Virus record (IMG/VR): IMGVR_UViG_3300006923_000013
Span: 1-64,000 of that record
Source of the DNA: a virus
DNA length: 64,000 nucleotides
Strand: one strand, 5' to 3'
The notes below the pieces were generated by a model. It saw only the letters and a list, made by a program, of their open reading frames with translations. It did no database searches and was not told the origin of the DNA. Shown here in pieces: positions 26,701 through 36,975 of the stretch (position 1 is its first letter; each line of letters begins with the position of its first letter). The position numbers and the translations under genes were made by a program.

Positions 26701-29700
26701 TAAAGATGTAGAGTTATCTCTATATTTAGCAAGCATTGTGTTTTCAAATCTAGCTGCTATACCCCGTAATCCTGTATCTTGTAATGCATCACTAAGTTTA
26801 CGTTCAGAGACCAATGAGTTTACCATTCCTCCACCTGCACCCTCCACATCTTGTTTAGATGCTCCAATTGCAGAACTAAGTACTGATGCCCGTTGGCGTA
26901 AGTGAAAAAATGTTTCCACTACAGTAAGTTGATGTATAATATGCTCAATATCAGTAGCTTCTTTATTCTTGATCCCTTCTTCTAATGTAGATATATTTAA
27001 AAGGTTATCAAGTTTTAATGTGTTACTTCCAAATTTAGAATTTATATTCTTTATTTCATCTTTAAATGCTTTCTCTGCGTTTATATACGACATACCCTCT
27101 CCCTCCATTGTCTCTATATACTTCTTCTTATAATCACGAAGTACTGCTTCCTTATCTGTTAAAGTCTTTTTAGTTTTTTCATCCCATATCCGTTTAGTAT
27201 TACCCGCACGTGTGTATTGAGCATATTCTACCCATTCTTTAAGTATAGGCTGAGACATGAACATATCAGTCCATTCTGGGTTCGCCCCGAGGCGATCTAA
27301 CAGAAATACAGTATTTGCTGTGAACTCATTATTGTTTAGATAAAAGATATAAGGATCTTTTGCTATATCCACATATGCATTAAGTCTACCTGAAATGATA
27401 TTAGTGATCGTACCTTTTGCAGTATTGTAAATTTGAGAAAGATCAGAGAATCCTGATTTGGTTTTATTACCAATTCCTAAATTTTCTGAAAAATACAATG
27501 GAGATTCTTCGCTCACGTTATCTGAAAGAGAGAACTGAGAAATCGCATGGTCAACCAATTGACGTGCAGTAAGTGCTACTCCTGTTTTACCTCCTACAAA
27601 TTGCTGCTTTACATCTACTTGAAACGAAGCTGAAAACCACTCAAGATCTCCTTTGACAGACATGGCGTCTGTCACAAACTTTATAAAATCTTCAAGTTTA
27701 TCTGCAGCAATAAGCGCTTCACCCCTTGCACGCATTTTGTGATCAAAAACTGTAGTATAATTCTCAAAGAATCTAACTTTTGCAGCTCTGAATTTTACTC
27801 CAATGGAATCCAAAGGAGTAATTAGGTCTATATATGTTTTAGGATCACTTATAACAGCATCGTATATCTCAAGTTTTCTATTTTGAAGTGCTTTCTTACG
27901 AATTGCTCTTTTTTTCGAATAGTATATCTCTGTAGCCTTTTCTTTTGAAGTCGTTCCTTTTTTATTCTTTTCTTGTATCGCTTCTATTTGCTTTTCTGTT
28001 GGAGGTAATATAGGACCTTTCATAGATTCCTTATATTCTATATAATAAGGTTTACCTGAATTTTTATCCACTCCAAAATTAGGAAGCATAATGAACATCT
28101 TATCGATGTCGAAATCCGAACCTGTCTTAGCTGTGATATCATCGTATGCTACTACCGCATCTCCCATAGATTTCGGTAAAAACCCTACAACTTCAAATGC
28201 ATCGATAGAGCTCATACCTTGATTTGGTATTCTATATGCTATACCTCTAAGTAATCGCTTATCAGAGATATATTTCTGAATCTCTGCAGACGACATCTTT
28301 TCGTAATTAGGAATAAGATCTCTAAACCAAGAAGGAAGCATAATTTGGGCCCGAGAGAACTTAACAAATTCGCCGCCCTTATTAACTTCAGATATACCAG
28401 GTTTCAAATCGTTAGGATTAGTAACCATTTCTATCTCTGCCTTTTCTGCATCAGTAAGACTTGACCAGCGTTTAGTACGCTTAAATCCGAAGTTACTCAA
28501 CTGAATATACGAGCCACCTGGCATTTTAAGCTTTACAGTACGTGCTGTAATGATAGATCCAATTAATTGGTCGATCTTATCTGCATATGGATGAGAGTGA
28601 AGAGGGCGTAAGAATCCTCTCTTATCTGCTCTAAGTTCCAATGAATCTAACAGCTTTCTGGGAGTTGATTCTTTCTTACTGAACTCTTTATAGATTAACT
28701 CATGTAATTTAGTGTAATCTGTAATCTGTGGATCACCTTCATCATTAGTAGTTATACCAAATTCTTCATAAAGTTTATCCTTGCCCATATTCGACAGTTC
28801 TCTGTCTATATCATGTGCCTGTTTAATTAGATTTTGACCCGTAACTTTTTTTCCATCTAAAGTATACTGTGCATTTATCCTAATATTAGCAAGTAGATTA
28901 CGTTTAACCTGAGACCCCTCAAGAGACTCAGAAGCTGTGTGAGGACGCAAGTCCTGCTGAAGCTTCCAATACTCATTACGAAGAGTCATTACATTAAGCT
29001 TCAGTTTTCCTTCACCTGTAAAATGCTTAGGAGATTGGGCGCCGACTTTAATACCTGATTCGAAGATCACCTCATCGATAGGATTAGTTTTATCTGTCAT
29101 TGTAGCATACAGAGTTTCTAACTTATCTGTACCCTTTACAACTTGTGGAAATAATACTGCTTGGGAATACTTTATATACGTAGGAACCATAAGTCCTTTA
29201 TAAGGACGTAATTCATAATGCATACCTTTTAAAGGCATTGCAGCTATAAATTTCATATCCTTTGCTGTTCCTGCTCCTGCAAGTAATCTTTTATAGATCT
29301 CATCTATTTTACTATTGTCCCAACGGCCTAACCTTTTCATAATGAATGCCCAACGCTCAAGTGATATATAGCCCTGCCCATCAGCTTGGTTTACCTTACT
29401 ATAAGGTTTAAGAATGCGTTTAATATCTGCTTCTGAGAATCCCCATCCATGCTTTTTATTTGCGGCTTTATAGCTAGCTAAGTACTCTCCAAAATATGCA
29501 CTTGGTTCTTCTATATCCCGTAAAACTGCCATTTTGAAGAACTCTTCTCCGACAGCTAAATTTAGATCCTGACCTGGTGCAATAAGAGATGGCATTCTCT
29601 TAGAGAGCTCATCCATATTAAAATAGAAAGCAGGATTACCTGCATATACTTGCATTGCCTCTAAATTAGAAATAATGCTATTAAGACCAAATGCAGCTAT

Positions 29701-32700
29701 TGCGCGTCTGGTTCTTACATCCGCAGAGTGCACTATTTCTCCTGCTTCGTTTACTGTTTGCCCATCGAGGGTACTGAATGCACTGAATGTTTTTGTAGCT
29801 ATAGCATGATTCTTAAGTCCGCCATTCGGATTAGTTTGTATTGTAGAATACCTTAATGCTGTTCCTACTTCTGCTCTGATTCTATCATTTATGATATCTG
29901 TCATCTTAGACACGAATGCTGGCTTTTCAAGAAGATCCTTAATTACAGGATGAACTATGGTCTTTCCAACCTTAAACCCGATCTTTTGTAAAAACTCCTC
30001 ATCATTAAAAGAAGGAAATGTTACGAATTTAGTGCCGTTTGCATTTTCACGTAAAAGCTTTCCTGTCTTCTTATCCTCTCCCTTATAGTGATAATTTTCT
30101 ATAAGTTGCGAATCGGTAAGTGCGTGTTTTCCGAACAGTTGTAAATCAGCTTGATATATAGCTGCCATTTCGGTAACAGCATAGGTACTAAATATCTTAA
30201 GTATATGAGGAGGTATAATATAAGTATCTGTTTTTTTATTATACTCTATCATATTAATATCCGAAGGAGTTAAATATTCTACTCCTTTATATAGCATCCA
30301 AACTCCTTTATCTGCCATAGTTGCAGGGCTGTAAGTATGCTTTAAAGTCATATTTACTCGAAGTGTGTATTCGTCTGCGGGGTTCAAACCTTTATAGTCT
30401 GTTCCGTGATCGTTTCCTCCCTGTTTCTTGTAGGTATTGAAAGTTTTATATACTAACTTTTTACCTTTTTTCAACTGCTTCAGTAATTGCGATTGACCAT
30501 GATATGGACTTTTTAATAACTCATCTGCATAATAAGAAGACCTGTTCATTTGTAATGTACGCTTCTTGAAGAAATTATTCAGTGAGTATATCCAGTAAGT
30601 TTTACCTTCTGGACCCAGGATAGTAGTTTGACCAAAATCTTCTGTTACAACTGCCTCTCCTGCAGCAAGTTTCATTACAAAACTCTCTTTAAGCATATGA
30701 TTTTCTACGAAATCTACAGCTACATTTCCTTTATTTTTTCCCTTTCCTGCCAAAGTACCCATAGAATATGTAGAACCTGTTCCCATAAGTTTTGACATGC
30801 CACCTATAAATATCCTACGAGCAGTTTTAAATTCTGGAGAAATCAGGTTAAATGCCTGTTCTAATCCCTCTTCGCTCATTTCTATTCCTAAGTGCTCTAA
30901 AAATATACGTGTAGTATGAGAAGTAGACGCTGTAAGACCTTCATTACGTAAATCGAGCATAACTTGTAACCACATAGCACTGTTACGTGCGGCTACGTCT
31001 TTATTAGCTGTAATTACAAGATTCCCCTCTTTATCCTCTTTTTTGCTATATAAGGGCAACTCCTTATGATTCTCAAACCATCTATCTCGAATACGATATG
31101 CTTTACCTTGCTGTTGAGGGTCTATAAACTTATATAGTAAGCTCTTCTGTACCTGTCCTTTTACTTCGTAAACTAAATTCTGATACAGAACAGTTAAGAA
31201 ATTGCTATTTGATTTACTCATAGCATTAAAGAACTGTGTCCTTTCATTTATAGGTAACGCTTTTACACGAGTATATAAACTCTCAAATGTTCTATCTGAA
31301 ACCGATAAAGTCTCTAATTTGACCATCATCTGATCGTAAGAAGATATAGTTTTACCTTGTTCATTGGTATATGTAACAGTATCAGCTAATAAAGCCTCAA
31401 CTGTGTTCCACATATGCCCAGGATTAGCCATTACAGGCAATCCCGTGTCTACATTCGTAACTAGTTCACCGTTCTTATCAAATAGCGGTAAAAAGCTAAA
31501 GAATACCCTGGTAGTAGTAGTAGCATTTTGCTTACCACTGGTCTCAAACGGAGATTTAGATGCAGCCAAGACATCAGCGTTATCCTTTCTCGTTTCTTCG
31601 TTTTCTCTGATTCCTAATTGTTGTAATCTAAGTTCTGCATGTTCAACAAGGACATCTACTTCTCTTAGTAGTAGTTTTCTCGCATTCAAAAAGGGCTTTT
31701 CATTTTCTATAGTTTCTGCCCTTTTGACCTTAAATTCTAAATATGCTTTAAAGAAAGCATGTAATTTCTTACTCTCTTTCGCATTAGCTTCAAAACTCTC
31801 TATATCCTTGATATTATGAACTCCTCCTATTCCTCCTGCGTTATCTATATAGTGGTGTAAAGTAATATTAACTGTCTGCTCTACTGTACGGGGGTCTAAG
31901 GGAAGCCTCTCCATTGCTAAAGCATGTAAACCTTTTCCACTGCGCCACGCTTCTACTTTAGCCGATATAGGCTTAGTATTAGCGTAATACCCTGCAGACA
32001 TACGGTAGAACAGTAAGTCTGTGTGCATACGGGTTTTAGGATTCATCATATATCCGACTAAAGCCTTGATATACTTAAACCATCGTATTACCTTCTCTCC
32101 TACTCCTGCAGTTTCACCTGTAGTTTCCCAATATCTATACTCTTCAGCACGTATTTCAGAATAATAGATAGCCTCTGCTACTTCTTCGGTAATATCCTTA
32201 TGTTTAGATTGAATCTCTTTGATCATGGCTTTGGTAGGAACACCAAATTGCTGCCTGGTCTGAATATCTAATCCTCTACGTTGCTCTGGTGCAAGCCATA
32301 ATTCTTCAACAGCATGATAGGCTTCGTGGTACTCTGCGCCATGTACAGCCTGTTCAGATAAAGTAATCATACCCTTTCTAAATACACCGTATGCATATGC
32401 ACCTTTTCGTCCTAAGCTTATCAGGCTCTTTTGAATATTAACAGGAACAGTATCTCCAAGTACTCTCTTTAAGTATGCCCGAGCTTTAATCTCGTTGAAT
32501 TTCTCTTTAGGAGCTTTTTCCGAAGTGTCGTCCCCTACCTCTACTTCCATAGAAAGGTTTTCCATGTCATCGCCAAACTGGAAGTTATGACCCTCGTTTG
32601 TGGTTTCTTTTTTTGCTGCAGTTTTAGTATCTTCTTTCTTTTTTTCTTCCTTTTCTTCCCTACTCTTATTATGCACTTCAGTATTAAATATAAACTTACT

Positions 32701-35700
32701 TGCTGAATGTACAAGGTGTTTTGGTCTAAGTTGATCGTCTAATTTAGTGTCTGTACGCATAACATGCATATCTACATCCTCAGAATTGTTTTCTGTTAGA
32801 AAATGCTCATTATACTTATCATACTCATCTTCAAGGTATGTAACCCCTTGAAATACAATAGAACCCCGTTTCTTAAGGGACATTGTTTCCGAAGTGAATA
32901 TATCAAATATCGATTTATTTAATGCTGTTGAATGTACCTGACGTTTTTTGTTCGCTAAAGCCCACGCTATGAACTGCTCTTTGGTACTTTCCGTAAGTTG
33001 TACAAAGTCTCCAGCCTCACCGTCATAAAAATATGCTTGATTTTCTTCTATCACGAGAGCAGTATTTATGAACGGAGAAAACCCTTTTCCTGCTCCAAGA
33101 GTATAGTGCTGTTTTGCATACTCTCTAGACTCGAAAGAATATGTAAGCATTTCAAGGTATTGCAGAATTGACAACCCTGTATCTATTTCATTTCGCCAGT
33201 ACCTCGAAGACTTACTTCTTGCCTTTTTATAAAATTCAAGTATATCCAATAGATCAAAAACCTCATTCTCATTAAGCCCTCTTTGATTAAGCTTAACACT
33301 TTGCGGCTCTTCTGTAGCAGGATCAACTACCATCGCATAGACTACACCATTATTAGCCTTTGTACCTGTATCAAATCCTACAGTCGTACCTCCTCCAGTA
33401 ATTTCAAAGTCATTCTTAACTCCTAATACTACTGGACCATCTGGGAATAAAGATTTAATAGAGAAGTGCTCCCCTATATTTTCCTTTACTCCATCCCTAC
33501 TACGAAGCTCGTTCCAAAATGCCCTTACTTCTTGATATTTGGATATAGTACCAAATGCAGGTTCTCCTGCAACATACTGCTTGTATATTTTACGTCTAAG
33601 GAGCGCAGTAGCCTCTTTATTACTCTGATCTCCTGTGAGCCCGCTCTGCAAATTTACACTGTATTCAACTCCTGTTTTCGGATCCTTTATCCATACGTTT
33701 ATATGAAGCTTTGCAAGATCTCCGACTGGAGCATCTTTAGGAGGTGTAATTTTATTTCTATACTTATCTTTTATTATAGAGCTTGCGTACCAATACTTTG
33801 AATCGAAATCTATTTCGTATCTAACCTCTTTATTTTCAAAAAATATAGAGGGAAGAGAATTTATATACTTAAGAAAGAGATCCGTTATGTGTATTCCATT
33901 CCTTATAGATCCTATTAAGGATATAGGCTTTTTAGCATCTGTAAAACTTGGTTCGGGCTCAACTGCTTCTTCTTCAGTTGTATTTTCTTCTGTTTTAGGA
34001 CCTGAATTTCCATCTTGGTTATCGTGTTCTACCTTTTCTGCATTTTCAAATGAAGTGTTTACAGTTGGAACTACTTCAGGTTCTACAACTACTTCAGGCC
34101 CCACGTCTGCTTTTACTTCTCCTGTTTCTTCTGGCGCATGTTCCTCAGCAGTTTCTTCTGCGTTTTCGAATAGAGCATCATCTACTACAGGTATTACAGG
34201 TACTACAGGTTCGTCAAATTTAGAAAATAGATCATCTACATCATCGGACCCTTCCTCCTCCTCCTCCTTAGCCTTTTTAGCCTTTTCCGCTTCTTGCTCT
34301 TTCTTCTCATTTTTAGCATTCTGTTGCTTTCCATGAGAAGTAGCATTTTCAGCTTTAACTTCCTCAATTGGTACTATAAGTGTAATATTATCTCTTTCTA
34401 CTGGTACCTCTATTTCACCATTCCATACTCCATATGTAGCATTCCCTTCTTGATCTGTGGTTATTCTAAGATTTCCATGTTGTGCTTGCCCATTGGAATC
34501 TTTATATTCTACCAAAGCATTTTCTTCTAAACCTTCTTGATTTTGCTTAGCAATAGTAGGTTCTTTTTCCTTTACCTCTGGTCTCTCTAAAGTTTTACCA
34601 AAATCCTGTATAAATGGATTTGCCATGAGCGTTTCTCCATTTGACGCACTTTGTATCAACTCTCTGGTTACATCATTTTCCCGTTTAGATGCTTTGGCTG
34701 CAAATGCGGTATTATTAAGATCCTGTAGATCTTTATTTAGAGGAATACTTTTGGTCGTTGTATGTCCATGCTGTTCCAGCATAGTTTTGTACTGCTTTTC
34801 AAGTCCTGGTACAGCTTCTTTGTGCTCTGTAGCTTTTGTTCCCTTTAATATTTTTGTATAGTAATCCTCCTGTATCTTATTAATAGCAGCAAGACGCATA
34901 TCTGTAGTCCCAGGAAGAGCCTTAATACGCTTAAGCTTTGCTCTGGCTACATTCAATTCTGCCTTTAGAGCTATAAGTTCAGACATTCCCTGTTCCTTCT
35001 CCGTTGTAGGAGCTGGAAGACCTGCAATAACTTTTTGAATTTCTGACTCTGCATTGGAAATATCCTCTGCTAATCTTTCCCCTGTAGAGTAGTTACTGAT
35101 AAGGGCCCTAAATGCTGTGCTTTTATCTTCTACGCTTAACGATTTGAACTTCTCTTGATTTACATTACTATGGATTGCGGATGCAACGAGAACCATTTCT
35201 CTGGCTTTAGGCATATCCATCTTCTCTGCAATATCAGGAAAACTCTTCTCAATCTTATTGAGTAACTTATTAAGCTTTTTAGCTCCACCTTTCTCTTGAA
35301 GTTTAGTGAAAAGCCATTCAGACATTGCCTTATTATGCTCTGCATCCATATACCTATCGTATACCTGCTCTACAAAATCTTCTGCATCTGAACCATACAT
35401 TTGATTATCTACTACCTTCTGTGCAGTTCTTATGCCTAATTCTCCTACTGTTCTGGTACCTCCCATGACACCACCAAGCATTACTCCTGCATCAACAGAG
35501 GCTTTAAACTCTTTGGATTCCGTGCGTCCTCCTGCAACTCTATAGTCTAAAATCCTATTAATAGAGTTATTGACCATCCCTCCAGTAGTTTCTGCAGCCA
35601 GTCCCATACTGTTTACAATAGATTCGAGTCTTTCTAAATCATCATAGTCTCCTCTTAGATAACCATTCTTAATTAAGAACTGGTCTCCTTCTTCTCTTCC

Positions 35701-36951
35701 TTCCCAATAAGCTCCTACACCTACACCACCAGCTCCTGCACCTGCATAAGCAGCTCTTCTTCCCCATTTACCTGTAGGTAAGAAGTTTTTAAACTTACTC
35801 CAAGGTAAGAACCCTATACCTGCTTCAATCACATCTGTGGCAAATAGATTTTGATTCAGGTCATACACAGCCCCTACAGTAGACATCGTTTGTTTTTCAA
35901 GAGCAGCTAACTCTTCTTCTGGCATTTCCTTGCCATTATTAAGCAGTCTGTATTTTCTTTTCTCTCCCTCAATCTTAGATTCAAATGCTTCGTGCATTTC
36001 TGCGTAAGATTCTCTATTTCTAGAGTAAAGCTGTGCAGCAAGTGCTCCGCCGAATCCTACAGCGAATCCAATAGTACCTCCAACTGTTACTCCACCTGCA
36101 GCTCCTGGTCCTGACCATATAGTCGCACCAAGTCCTACTGTAGCCCCTACAAGTGCTGTAGCCTTTCCTGCAATATAAGGAGCAGCCATACTCGCCCCCA
36201 TTGCTTGTATTTCAGACATAGTTCCACCTAAATGGTGTGCAAGCTCCATCCAACTGTCAGGCCAAGCTCCTGGATTTGCTACATCCTGATCAATCCTATG
36301 TTGACCATATTTTCCTAAATAGTCAGATGCAGCCTTATGTTCTATTTCGTTTTCTTTTATATCTTGCTCATAATCAGCAATATCATCATCGATCTCTTGT
36401 AAAGCATCGAGCTGATCTTCAGTTGGTACTCCTCCTGAATTTTTAATATCTTCTTCGATTATGTTCTTTCTATTAGTAGCCTCAAGGATCTCTCCTTTAG
36501 TAGCACTTATCTGAATAGCATCTATATTCTGCTGAAGAGCATTCCATACATTACGTATTCCACTCTTTTCTAAGATCTCTTCTTTAGTACTTACAACCAG
36601 TGCATCCTCAGGGTTAAAACGAGGATCACTGTTTAAAAGCTTTCTATCTTCTCCTCCTTTATTTATATACTTAAGTAACTCTGATTTATAGCGTTGCTGA
36701 AGATACCCCGCTTTATCGGCTGTATAAGCATCCTGCTCTTCGAAAGAACGTGGGTCTTCTGGTCCATAAGGATTTATGGGATTCTCAAAAGGAAGCTCAG
36801 TATTTGGAGGGATTGGAGTTGTTGCTGTGCCTTGCTTATTTTGTAAAGGCTTATTCTGAAGTTCAGAGCGTAAGCTTTCGCTTTGCTCTACTTCCTTATT
36901 TTCAAACTGCTCTACATACTCTTCAATAGGCCTGTGTTGTTTAGCGCTCAT
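23773..36951 (-). CDS. Giant virion RNA polymerase polyprotein (crAss-like, DFDID motif)
   Basis: A 4392-residue protein, by far the largest here. Residues of about 250-415 hold Gly/Ala-rich hydrophobic segments (APYIAGKATALVGATVGLGA and a later AAYAGAGAGGVGVGAYW) resembling membrane-active cargo. Residues of about 860-1000 are acidic and disordered. HEAYH at 1542-1546 fits a zincin metallopeptidase HExxH. GSDFDIDKM with DFDID at 2946-2950 is the metal-binding motif of crAss-like and YonO-type double-psi beta-barrel RNA polymerases. Near the end, VGS (GS 4122-4123) and HDLDFVI (D4142, D4144) resemble a Pol-beta-type nucleotidyltransferase. I infer a packaged polymerase injected to transcribe early genes. 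For comparison, the Cellulophaga phi14:2 enzyme is about half this length. Confidence 0.85.
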   Translation of the reverse strand: MSAKQHRPIEEYVEQFENKEVEQSESLRSELQNKPLQNKQGTATTPIPPNTELPFENPINPYGPEDPRSFEEQDAYTADKAGYLQQRYKSELLKYINKGGEDRKLLNSDPRFNPEDALVVSTKEEILEKSGIRNVWNALQQNIDAIQISATKGEILEATNRKNIIEEDIKNSGGVPTEDQLDALQEIDDDIADYEQDIKENEIEHKAASDYLGKYGQHRIDQDVANPGAWPDSWMELAHHLGGTMSEIQAMGASMAAPYIAGKATALVGATVGLGATIWSGPGAAGGVTVGGTIGFAVGFGGALAAQLYSRNRESYAEMHEAFESKIEGEKRKYRLLNNGKEMPEEELAALEKQTMSTVGAVYDLNQNLFATDVIEAGIGFLPWSKFKNFLPTGKWGRRAAYAGAGAGGVGVGAYWEGREEGDQFLIKNGYLRGDYDDLERLESIVNSMGLAAETTGGMVNNSINRILDYRVAGGRTESKEFKASVDAGVMLGGVMGGTRTVGELGIRTAQKVVDNQMYGSDAEDFVEQVYDRYMDAEHNKAMSEWLFTKLQEKGGAKKLNKLLNKIEKSFPDIAEKMDMPKAREMVLVASAIHSNVNQEKFKSLSVEDKSTAFRALISNYSTGERLAEDISNAESEIQKVIAGLPAPTTEKEQGMSELIALKAELNVARAKLKRIKALPGTTDMRLAAINKIQEDYYTKILKGTKATEHKEAVPGLEKQYKTMLEQHGHTTTKSIPLNKDLQDLNNTAFAAKASKRENDVTRELIQSASNGETLMANPFIQDFGKTLERPEVKEKEPTIAKQNQEGLEENALVEYKDSNGQAQHGNLRITTDQEGNATYGVWNGEIEVPVERDNITLIVPIEEVKAENATSHGKQQNAKNEKKEQEAEKAKKAKEEEEEGSDDVDDLFSKFDEPVVPVIPVVDDALFENAEETAEEHAPEETGEVKADVGPEVVVEPEVVPTVNTSFENAEKVEHDNQDGNSGPKTEENTTEEEAVEPEPSFTDAKKPISLIGSIRNGIHITDLFLKYINSLPSIFFENKEVRYEIDFDSKYWYASSIIKDKYRNKITPPKDAPVGDLAKLHINVWIKDPKTGVEYSVNLQSGLTGDQSNKEATALLRRKIYKQYVAGEPAFGTISKYQEVRAFWNELRSRDGVKENIGEHFSIKSLFPDGPVVLGVKNDFEITGGGTTVGFDTGTKANNGVVYAMVVDPATEEPQSVKLNQRGLNENEVFDLLDILEFYKKARSKSSRYWRNEIDTGLSILQYLEMLTYSFESREYAKQHYTLGAGKGFSPFINTALVIEENQAYFYDGEAGDFVQLTESTKEQFIAWALANKKRQVHSTALNKSIFDIFTSETMSLKKRGSIVFQGVTYLEDEYDKYNEHFLTENNSEDVDMHVMRTDTKLDDQLRPKHLVHSASKFIFNTEVHNKSREEKEEKKKEDTKTAAKKETTNEGHNFQFGDDMENLSMEVEVGDDTSEKAPKEKFNEIKARAYLKRVLGDTVPVNIQKSLISLGRKGAYAYGVFRKGMITLSEQAVHGAEYHEAYHAVEELWLAPEQRRGLDIQTRQQFGVPTKAMIKEIQSKHKDITEEVAEAIYYSEIRAEEYRYWETTGETAGVGEKVIRWFKYIKALVGYMMNPKTRMHTDLLFYRMSAGYYANTKPISAKVEAWRSGKGLHALAMERLPLDPRTVEQTVNITLHHYIDNAGGIGGVHNIKDIESFEANAKESKKLHAFFKAYLEFKVKRAETIENEKPFLNARKLLLREVDVLVEHAELRLQQLGIRENEETRKDNADVLAASKSPFETSGKQNATTTTRVFFSFLPLFDKNGELVTNVDTGLPVMANPGHMWNTVEALLADTVTYTNEQGKTISSYDQMMVKLETLSVSDRTFESLYTRVKALPINERTQFFNAMSKSNSNFLTVLYQNLVYEVKGQVQKSLLYKFIDPQQQGKAYRIRDRWFENHKELPLYSKKEDKEGNLVITANKDVAARNSAMWLQVMLDLRNEGLTASTSHTTRIFLEHLGIEMSEEGLEQAFNLISPEFKTARRIFIGGMSKLMGTGSTYSMGTLAGKGKNKGNVAVDFVENHMLKESFVMKLAAGEAVVTEDFGQTTILGPEGKTYWIYSLNNFFKKRTLQMNRSSYYADELLKSPYHGQSQLLKQLKKGKKLVYKTFNTYKKQGGNDHGTDYKGLNPADEYTLRVNMTLKHTYSPATMADKGVWMLYKGVEYLTPSDINMIEYNKKTDTYIIPPHILKIFSTYAVTEMAAIYQADLQLFGKHALTDSQLIENYHYKGEDKKTGKLLRENANGTKFVTFPSFNDEEFLQKIGFKVGKTIVHPVIKDLLEKPAFVSKMTDIINDRIRAEVGTALRYSTIQTNPNGGLKNHAIATKTFSAFSTLDGQTVNEAGEIVHSADVRTRRAIAAFGLNSIISNLEAMQVYAGNPAFYFNMDELSKRMPSLIAPGQDLNLAVGEEFFKMAVLRDIEEPSAYFGEYLASYKAANKKHGWGFSEADIKRILKPYSKVNQADGQGYISLERWAFIMKRLGRWDNSKIDEIYKRLLAGAGTAKDMKFIAAMPLKGMHYELRPYKGLMVPTYIKYSQAVLFPQVVKGTDKLETLYATMTDKTNPIDEVIFESGIKVGAQSPKHFTGEGKLKLNVMTLRNEYWKLQQDLRPHTASESLEGSQVKRNLLANIRINAQYTLDGKKVTGQNLIKQAHDIDRELSNMGKDKLYEEFGITTNDEGDPQITDYTKLHELIYKEFSKKESTPRKLLDSLELRADKRGFLRPLHSHPYADKIDQLIGSIITARTVKLKMPGGSYIQLSNFGFKRTKRWSSLTDAEKAEIEMVTNPNDLKPGISEVNKGGEFVKFSRAQIMLPSWFRDLIPNYEKMSSAEIQKYISDKRLLRGIAYRIPNQGMSSIDAFEVVGFLPKSMGDAVVAYDDITAKTGSDFDIDKMFIMLPNFGVDKNSGKPYYIEYKESMKGPILPPTEKQIEAIQEKNKKGTTSKEKATEIYYSKKRAIRKKALQNRKLEIYDAVISDPKTYIDLITPLDSIGVKFRAAKVRFFENYTTVFDHKMRARGEALIAADKLEDFIKFVTDAMSVKGDLEWFSASFQVDVKQQFVGGKTGVALTARQLVDHAISQFSLSDNVSEESPLYFSENLGIGNKTKSGFSDLSQIYNTAKGTITNIISGRLNAYVDIAKDPYIFYLNNNEFTANTVFLLDRLGANPEWTDMFMSQPILKEWVEYAQYTRAGNTKRIWDEKTKKTLTDKEAVLRDYKKKYIETMEGEGMSYINAEKAFKDEIKNINSKFGSNTLKLDNLLNISTLEEGIKNKEATDIEHIIHQLTVVETFFHLRQRASVLSSAIGASKQDVEGAGGGMVNSLVSERKLSDALQDTGLRGIAARFENTMLAKYRDNSTSLMLSLFKDSFNIGSAGFGSALWQIEEMSNNEYFSKNPEKLRRAYRDLYSMYLAKKAKSLTQEKFQELVISDNNIVNQLAFWQTSSKSPIKENRLIKYLLASKGNISNIKDEIGSITVPNTQEKDGVSKDLLTEAWEQLYLHEDKKVQAFAKDLALYSFIVSGYTNKLFSFHELMPLSLEDELFDRFNEEANTIEVSDGKGGSAVVSDTTDPGLFSRAELDIFFRNNSHNTDLVPEISDKFAEKVTSELGLEVYGFATGDTSLVKTELIDGREEVTRVTKYVTVNERLYRHAGWNSKQLPVYVVVNKLGKNDRGKTLFEPFLREGKGSNINTNNIILLDKALQKNVIVGTTFATKKLKEAGILVEVELSTSPNETTDVNTLFHLEENSFLNEVERAATLMENAADLQSVFDGKELKPSDKEFLAENGFSQDEIDIIERWLQRNALIYKGKPFNVLMAYRFSSLLEGHKDIVAKMQTLGEKADKKLDNYLADFLEEYGVIVTERSMQDMEERYGEGVLGVAHTLRKVIDIAKEDRTKMVMPEEFSHMLVDLVGVKSDLIKPLMQNITSWGKFGAIKRAYAKNRLYQNIDGSPNMEKIKKEAIGQIIGEAIIYANEKRVPKGKFLKLAYEAYEAILKIAKSIASIPVEIMADEIAQQVLSGDKKFMETYGRAKDKNFTLKTFEEGATKFPKAFEVMETAISKLNAVLVGSLALRSQGNVYRDKAETLHDLDFVIPESKRHFDTIQEVVQWLETDVKKEIPNFIPIYVFRPEKDEKIVVNAIITTHPHLVEKFVSLKGNFNKRLDKFTKEEQSQMLLIDFFLNTEHEVVTEQGHASWVSIFEAKFSDALSRDKDYYDHRNFIPHDNENREFSPAQESDFVFLHFTVPQIFAIGNKYLNKGTLGKGKDKKLQKKGKYFYGFKHDHAKSANYIGHINNTVFNKSPVLKLVRTERGMRAQIRPEKYISKDDLNDDPHTKDNCK

Positions 36952-36956
36952 ACGTA

Positions 36957-36964
36957 CAAAGATA
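36957..36964 (-). promoter_or_regulatory. TAnnTTTG box just upstream of giant polymerase gene
   Basis: On the minus strand the 24-base gap before the giant gene contains TATCTTTG, matching the Bacteroidota -7 consensus. It ends five bases before the ATG, so a transcript would be almost leaderless, and the nearest TTG is 22 bases upstream, slightly too far. It may be a promoter or chance in AT-rich DNA. Confidence 0.25.
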
Positions 36965-36975
36965 ATAAGTTAAAT

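Noticed and set aside
33887-34336. Plus-strand Ser/Thr-rich frame of about 149 codons opposite the giant gene
   Set aside because: It mirrors the acidic disordered Glu/Asp region of the polymerase polyprotein and has no independent gene signals.
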